From Microbacterium sp. CSI-V (GTDB taxonomy: Bacteria; Actinomycetota; Actinomycetes; Actinomycetales; Microbacteriaceae): a DNA stretch of 64,000 bases. Below, in pieces: positions 59,970 through 64,000 of this stretch. Within the stretch, counting starts at the first letter, position 1. Every line of letters begins with the position of its first letter. The notes under the pieces were generated by a model. It did not search any database and had not been told where the DNA came from. It saw nothing but the letters and a program-made list of their open reading frames with translations. The stretch is from positions 57,127 to 121,126 of the forward strand of contig NZ_MTQM01000004.1 in assembly GCF_001984105.1 (NCBI RefSeq), read 5' to 3'. The translations under genes were made by a program, and so were the position numbers.

Positions 59970-60875
59970 CTATCCCTCGACCGATTCCGTGGGGCGGGCG
60001 TATTCGGTGACGAGCCGACCACGGCTCGCTCCGATCCACCCGAGGCCCCGTGTGATGTACGCAGTGCTGCGCGCCTGGACGCCCCGTCCGAGGACCACGT
60101 CCCGTGCGGTGGCCGCGGAACCGTAGGCGATCCGCGCGAGTCCCGCCACGACGACCTTGGTCCGCGACCTCTGACGCAGGAGCATGCGCCCCGACACGTT
60201 CCCCTCGCGGATGCCGCGACGCCAGATCCATGCGAAGTTCGCGCGCTCCGCCGGGACGTCCTCGTCGACGACGGCCTCATCGCACCAGATCATGCGCGCG
60301 CCGGCGTCGCGGAGGACGCGGAAGAACGCGGTGTCGCTGCCGCCGGTCATCGAGAAACCCTCGTCGAACCGGGGCGACCCCAGCGAGCGGAGATAGTCCA
60401 GCCGCACCAGGGTGTTGTTCGTGGCGGGCGACAGGGAGGGGTCGCCCGTGCGGAAGCGCGCCCGTTGGATGAAACCTCCCCGGGCGATCCAGGCGGGCGC
60501 GTCGGCGGGGAGGACGGAGACGACTGGTCCGGAGATCACGTCGGCGTCGTAGCGCTGCTGTGCGTCGGCGAGGCTGCGGAGCCAACCCGGGTGCACGCGT
60601 TCGTCGTCGTCGACGAAGATGAGGAAGCGATCGTCCTCGCGGACGAGGTCCAGCCCGCGGTTGCGGGCGGCGGCGATGCCCGGACGGGGTTCGATGACGT
60701 ACTCGATGTCGAGGGGCGAAGCCTCGCACACCGCCCGACCCGTGCCCTCGGCGTGGTTGTCGACCACCGCGATCCGGACGTCCTCGCCGACGACCTCGGG
60801 CTCCAGCGACCGGAGGAGGTCGGCGAGGAGTTCGGGCCGCTTGTAGGTGGCTATCGAAATCAGGAAATCTGCCAT
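59970..60875 (-). CDS. GT2-family glycosyltransferase (capsule)
   Basis: This 301-aa soluble GT-A enzyme has FLISIATYKRPELLADLLRS, VVDNHAEGTG, NRGLDLVREDDRFLIFVDDD (DxD), and PRFDEGFSMTGGSDTAFFRV with the acceptor-site pattern. It transfers a single sugar rather than polymerising. Its start overlaps the stop of the FAD oxidoreductase gene by one base. It is part of the minus-strand capsule chain. Confidence 0.88.
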   Translation of the reverse strand: MADFLISIATYKRPELLADLLRSLEPEVVGEDVRIAVVDNHAEGTGRAVCEASPLDIEYVIEPRPGIAAARNRGLDLVREDDRFLIFVDDDERVHPGWLRSLADAQQRYDADVISGPVVSVLPADAPAWIARGGFIQRARFRTGDPSLSPATNNTLVRLDYLRSLGSPRFDEGFSMTGGSDTAFFRVLRDAGARMIWCDEAVVDEDVPAERANFAWIWRRGIREGNVSGRMLLRQRSRTKVVVAGLARIAYGSAATARDVVLGRGVQARSTAYITRGLGWIGASRGRLVTEYARPTESVEG

Positions 60876-62311
60876 TACTCGTGGTTCCTGTCGGTCGGGG
60901 AGAGATCGGGCATCTTCTGCCCGTTCTCCTGAAGTGCGATCCGCGCGGCGTGCCATCCCGCCATCCCGTGCACGCCGGCCCCGGGGGGAGTGGCGGCGGA
61001 GCACAGGAACACGCCGGGGATCGGGGTCCGCCACGGTCGCGCGGTCAGCGTCGGGCGGGTCAGCAGCTGTGCCAGGTCGACCCGGCCCCCCAGCACGTCC
61101 CCGCCGACGAAGTTCGGGTTGAGCTCGGCGAACGACGTCGCGGGGCGCGCCTCGAGGTGGACGACGGTGTCGCGGAAGCCGGGTGCGAAGGTCTCGATGC
61201 GGCGCAGGATGGACTCCGTCGCGTCGCTGCTCGATCCGTTCGGGACGTGAGCGTACGCCCAGACGATCTCCCGATCGGACGCGGCCGGAAGGCGGGAGCG
61301 ATCGAGGCGCGTCGGCTGGGAGAGCAGGACGAAGGGCGCGGAAGGATGCCGACCTGCTCGGGCCTGCTTCTCCGCGCGCGACACGTCCCGCTCCCACCCG
61401 CCCAGGTGAACCGTACCGGCCTGGCGTAAACGGGCGTCGGTCCACGGCACGGGCTCGGAGAGGATCATGTCGACCTTCGCCGCGGCGTTTCCGTAGCGGT
61501 AACGCCGCAGGCGGTCGCGGTAGCCGGACGACAGCAGGGGCGCGGCCGCGTCGGCGAACGGGCGCGGCCCGGTGTCGAACAGGGCGATGTCGCCCGGCGC
61601 CCACACCTGGCGGATGTCATCGACGACCGTGTCGTTCACGACGCGGCCCCCGTGCGCCCGAAGATCGGCGACCATGGCCGATGCGATGGCTGCGGAACCG
61701 CCCACCGGCACGGGCCACCCGACGGAGTGCGCCTCCGCGGCGAGCACCGCACCCACGAAGCGGGCCGCCATCGATCCGAACGGGGCCGCCCCGTGGGCGA
61801 CGACGCCCGAGGCCAGCGCGCGCGCCTCCCCCGTCAGCGCCGAGAAGCCGACCGCGGCGGCCGCCATCGCCAGCGCACCGACGGCCTCGCTCGGTCGTCC
61901 GCGCAGAGCCAGCCCGCTCAGGGCCCGGACCGCTCCGATGTTGTCGACGAGAGGACGCATCACCGCACCCCAGGCGCGTCCCGACCCGCCGAGCTCCTCG
62001 ACGGTGCGATCGAGGTCGCGGTAGGCGACGGCCGAACGACCGTGCAGCGCGTGCCCGAACGAGACGTCGGGGGTGACGAAGTCGACCCGTCGGTCCAGCT
62101 CGAACGAGGTGAAGAACCGGGATGCCAGGGCCATCGGATGCACGGCGGAGCAGACGTCGTACAGCCCACCGTCCCCCGCGAAGGCCTCCGTCCGCAGCCC
62201 CCCGCCGGCGACGGCATCCTTCTCGTACACGGTCACGTCGTGCCCGGCGCGCGCCATGACGACCGCGGCGGCGAGCCCGTTCGGCCCGCTCCCGACGACG
62301 CTGACCCTCAC
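60875..62311 (-). CDS. FAD-dependent oxidoreductase, phytoene-desaturase-like
   Basis: This 478-aa flavoprotein has the Rossmann start [37 protein letters not shown] (ribose Glu and GG loop) and a C-terminal motif [20 protein letters not shown] that closes the FAD site. This layout is that of the phytoene desaturase/crtI-NAD(P)-like group of the amine oxidase superfamily. Its substrate is unknown: no carotenoid genes are near. It sits between the HTTM gene and the GT2 gene, coupled to both. Confidence 0.85.
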   Translation of the reverse strand: MRVSVVGSGPNGLAAAVVMARAGHDVTVYEKDAVAGGGLRTEAFAGDGGLYDVCSAVHPMALASRFFTSFELDRRVDFVTPDVSFGHALHGRSAVAYRDLDRTVEELGGSGRAWGAVMRPLVDNIGAVRALSGLALRGRPSEAVGALAMAAAAVGFSALTGEARALASGVVAHGAAPFGSMAARFVGAVLAAEAHSVGWPVPVGGSAAIASAMVADLRAHGGRVVNDTVVDDIRQVWAPGDIALFDTGPRPFADAAAPLLSSGYRDRLRRYRYGNAAAKVDMILSEPVPWTDARLRQAGTVHLGGWERDVSRAEKQARAGRHPSAPFVLLSQPTRLDRSRLPAASDREIVWAYAHVPNGSSSDATESILRRIETFAPGFRDTVVHLEARPATSFAELNPNFVGGDVLGGRVDLAQLLTRPTLTARPWRTPIPGVFLCSAATPPGAGVHGMAGWHAARIALQENGQKMPDLSPTDRNHE

Positions 62312-62320
62312 GCGCGCCGC

Positions 62321-63232
62321 TCACGCATGTCGGGCCGTCGCTTCCGCCGGTGCACGCCGGGAACGGCGCACCCGGTGGATGATCCACATCACCACCGGGG
62401 AGAAGAACACCGCGTACACGAGCGTGTAGTCGATGAAGGAGATCCCCAGGGTGAGATACACACCCGTGTGGAAGCACGCCAGCAGCAGGAGCCAGCACCG
62501 GTAGAGAGTCGGTGTGAGGACGAAGACGATGAGGAGCCCCTCCGCGGCGATGGTCGCGTAGTCCAGGAGCTTCCAGAACAGGTCCACGTCGAAGGGCAGA
62601 AGCCACTGCCCGAGCGGTCCGAGCTTCTCGTTGATGGCGATGTCCCGGGCGATGTACCCCCGCGTCGCCTGACGCGACGGGTCCAACCAGCCGCCCATGA
62701 CCTTGGGCACGGCCGCCGAAAGCATCGCCCAGCCGATCGTCATGGCGTAGAGCAGGACCGGCATCCCGCGCGTCCCCTGCGCCGGACGCGACCGGCGGGA
62801 ACGCCACCACGCGTCGAAGGACCACCGATGCCCCCAGCCGGCGAACACGAGGAACAGCGGCACGAGCTCGAAGAGGATGAAGTGGTCCACCTTCGAGAAG
62901 GAGTACGAGATGCCCGCCGCGGTGATCATCACGGCGGTCATGAGGATCGAGACGGGGAGAGTCAGGATGCCGACGGCGAGGAGGACCGCCAGCACCGCGC
63001 GCACGACCGTCAGTGCGATGAGCAGCCCCTCCGGCGGAACGCTGTGGATGAAGCCGAACAGCCCCGGCCGCGGGTGGACGAACTCGTTCGGGACGGCGGC
63101 GATCCACAGGATGTCGACGGGGAAGAGCAGGATCCACAGCCCGTAGGCCATGCGCAGGACGGCGAGGAAGCGCGCATCGGGGCGATACGAGTCCGCGGCG
63201 CGGGCGATGATGCCCTCGAGGCGAGCGATCAC
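62321..63232 (-). CDS. HTTM-domain (gamma-carboxylase-like) membrane protein
   Basis: This 303-aa protein has about seven hydrophobic segments and the HTTM pattern VLRMAYGLWILLFPVDIL, then SKVDHFILFELVPLFLVFAG and KVMGGWLDPSRQATRGYI, similar to the membrane part of vitamin K-dependent gamma-carboxylase. The GTG at 63232 overlaps the next gene's stop (GTGA), so it is the second gene of the chain. In bacteria its role is unknown; redox or quinone-linked function is a guess, consistent with the neighbouring FAD enzyme. Confidence 0.82.
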   Translation of the reverse strand: MIARLEGIIARAADSYRPDARFLAVLRMAYGLWILLFPVDILWIAAVPNEFVHPRPGLFGFIHSVPPEGLLIALTVVRAVLAVLLAVGILTLPVSILMTAVMITAAGISYSFSKVDHFILFELVPLFLVFAGWGHRWSFDAWWRSRRSRPAQGTRGMPVLLYAMTIGWAMLSAAVPKVMGGWLDPSRQATRGYIARDIAINEKLGPLGQWLLPFDVDLFWKLLDYATIAAEGLLIVFVLTPTLYRCWLLLLACFHTGVYLTLGISFIDYTLVYAVFFSPVVMWIIHRVRRSRRAPAEATARHA

Positions 63233-63717
63233 AGCGCGACCTCCGTCCATTCGCAGGGTTGGCGGTCCGAGATGCTCGCGTCCTCCACGTGGACGCTGAC
63301 GTCCTCCCAGCACAGGCGCAGGTCGGTGGCATCGTCGCGTCCGGTCACGGACTCCACGCGGCCCCGCAGCCAGTCACGGAGGTGATCCGACACGTCGCCG
63401 CCCTTCGGAGGCTTGAACACGTAGTCGAGGGAGGGGCGGGCGGTGGAGAACCGCAGCGTGTTCACGATCGCGTAGGGGTCGATGTCGGCCGTCGTGCCGT
63501 CGCTGAAATCCACCTCGCCGGAAATGAACGTCACCGGGTACGTGCCCTGTGCGCTGGCCGCCAGACCGAAGCTCGGCATCCGGATCATGGGATATGGCTC
63601 GGGCGACACCCTGAAGGAGACGAAGCCCTGGAGCGCCAGGAAGATCAGAAATCCGGCGACCACGATGAGCCGCCACGGCCGGCCCGTCTTCTTCTCCGTG
63701 GATTGCGTTGTCGTCAA
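63229..63717 (-). CDS. single-pass exported protein of unknown function, partner of HTTM gene
   Basis: This 162-aa protein starts at TTG 63717 (SD GAGGGGGAG five bases upstream; a longer ATG frame from 63753 is the alternative). It has one TM helix (about residues 17-35, RLIVVAGFLIFLALQGFVSF) and a C-terminal outside domain with MIRMPSFGL, VDFSDGTTADIDPYAIVNTL and CWEDVSVHVED. Two Cys near the end could form a disulfide. It is translationally coupled to the HTTM gene (GTGA). I do not recognise a family. Confidence 0.75.
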   Translation of the reverse strand: MTTTQSTEKKTGRPWRLIVVAGFLIFLALQGFVSFRVSPEPYPMIRMPSFGLAASAQGTYPVTFISGEVDFSDGTTADIDPYAIVNTLRFSTARPSLDYVFKPPKGGDVSDHLRDWLRGRVESVTGRDDATDLRLCWEDVSVHVEDASISDRQPCEWTEVAL

Positions 63718-63921
63718 CGCGGCTCCCCCTCCGTCATTTCGAGGCGGAATCAACGAGCCACGTACCGACCGTCTGCCCGCATCGTCGCACCCGCCGCAAA
63801 GACGCTACCAGCAGCGCATGTCGGGGAAATGACGAGCAGACCAAAGTCCGGGTCACGTACGGACACCGATCACTCGGATCCACGCGCTCCTCATCGGCCC
63901 GCCGGAGCGAGGGTGACATCG

Positions 63922-64000
63922 ATGAACGCCCGATCCCCCGATTCCTTCGACGACACATTCACCAACAACGCACCCTTACCGGCATCGTCCTGCGTCAACC
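63922..64000 (+). CDS. possible 5' end of a gene leaving the window
   Basis: An ATG at 63922 is preceded by CGAGGG and followed by 26 open codons (start MNARSPDSFDDTF) to the window edge. The sequence is Ser/Asp/Asn-rich with one rare TTA codon, so it is not a typical high-GC gene. It could be a glycosyltransferase or sugar-transferase start as expected for this region, but nothing identifies it. The preceding 204 bases (63718-63921) hold no gene that I support. Confidence 0.3.
   Translation, partial: MNARSPDSFDDTFTNNAPLPASSCVN

Noticed and set aside
63734..63958. 74-codon minus ORF at the right end
   Set aside because: Arg/Ser-rich, no SD, overlaps the possible plus-strand start at 63922; not supported.

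Overview
The window is high-GC actinobacterial chromosome, very probably Microbacteriaceae and most likely a Microbacterium-type organism. The evidence is ribosomal proteins with long Ala/Lys/Glu tails, a type-C rpmJ, an F420-dependent LLM oxidoreductase and PPOX-fold protein, DUF7882 paralogues, GTG/TTG starts, and many genes that look leaderless. No rRNA, tRNA, IS element, prophage or CRISPR array was seen.

Layout. (1) 1-3.2 kb: the end of an unidentified gene, a TarM/GtfA-like teichoic acid glycosyltransferase, a small acidic protein, and a TerC-family metal transporter behind a clear yybP-ykoY (Mn) riboswitch. (2) 3.2-10.4 kb: an LLM F420 oxidoreductase, then a tight minus-strand operon of a beta-helix lipoprotein, a processive GT2 synthase, a membrane-anchored beta-helix protein and an XRE regulator. 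The last two share a C-terminal HTH-like domain. A GH114 glycosidase lipoprotein is divergent from this operon. (3) 10.4-14.3 kb: housekeeping and unknown small genes, an orphan sigma-region-2 protein, and a MarR regulator between two DUF7882 genes. (4) 14.5-24.4 kb: a second exopolysaccharide-like locus with a membrane-anchored GH6 glucanase, an OmpR-type response regulator, a cellulose-synthase-like GT2, a PAS histidine kinase, two 7-TM proteins with degenerate GGDEF-like ends and two related lipoproteins. (5) 24.4-42.8 kb: an EEP nuclease, truA, and the S10-spc-alpha ribosomal supercluster on the minus strand (rpsJ to rplQ). secY-adk-map, a DsbA-like thioredoxin, infA and rpmJ are embedded in it. 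rpsN and rpsD are missing from their usual places. (6) 42.8-64 kb: a cell-surface and capsule region. It holds a Tat-exported protein, an AraC regulator, an acyltransferase-SGNH protein, a coiled-coil membrane protein with DLRALVG repeats, a fused Wzz/BY-kinase with its LMW tyrosine phosphatase, GDP-D-rhamnose synthesis (gmd, rmd-like), three GT4 enzymes, then a convergent minus-strand chain (HTTM protein, FAD oxidoreductase, GT2, pyruvyltransferase, flippase, polymerase).

How it fits together. Regions 2 and 4 look like two synthase-dependent polysaccharide systems, each pairing a processive GT2 with a secreted glycosidase and its own regulators. Region 6 looks like a flippase/polymerase-dependent capsule. 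The strongest candidates for something undescribed are the beta-helix/XRE pair sharing a domain (region 2), the duplicated degenerate-GGDEF plus lipoprotein set (region 4), and a strongly over-represented word GGATGCC/GGCATCC that also appears as inverted pairs in hairpins. All functional statements rest on motif reading without database searches.
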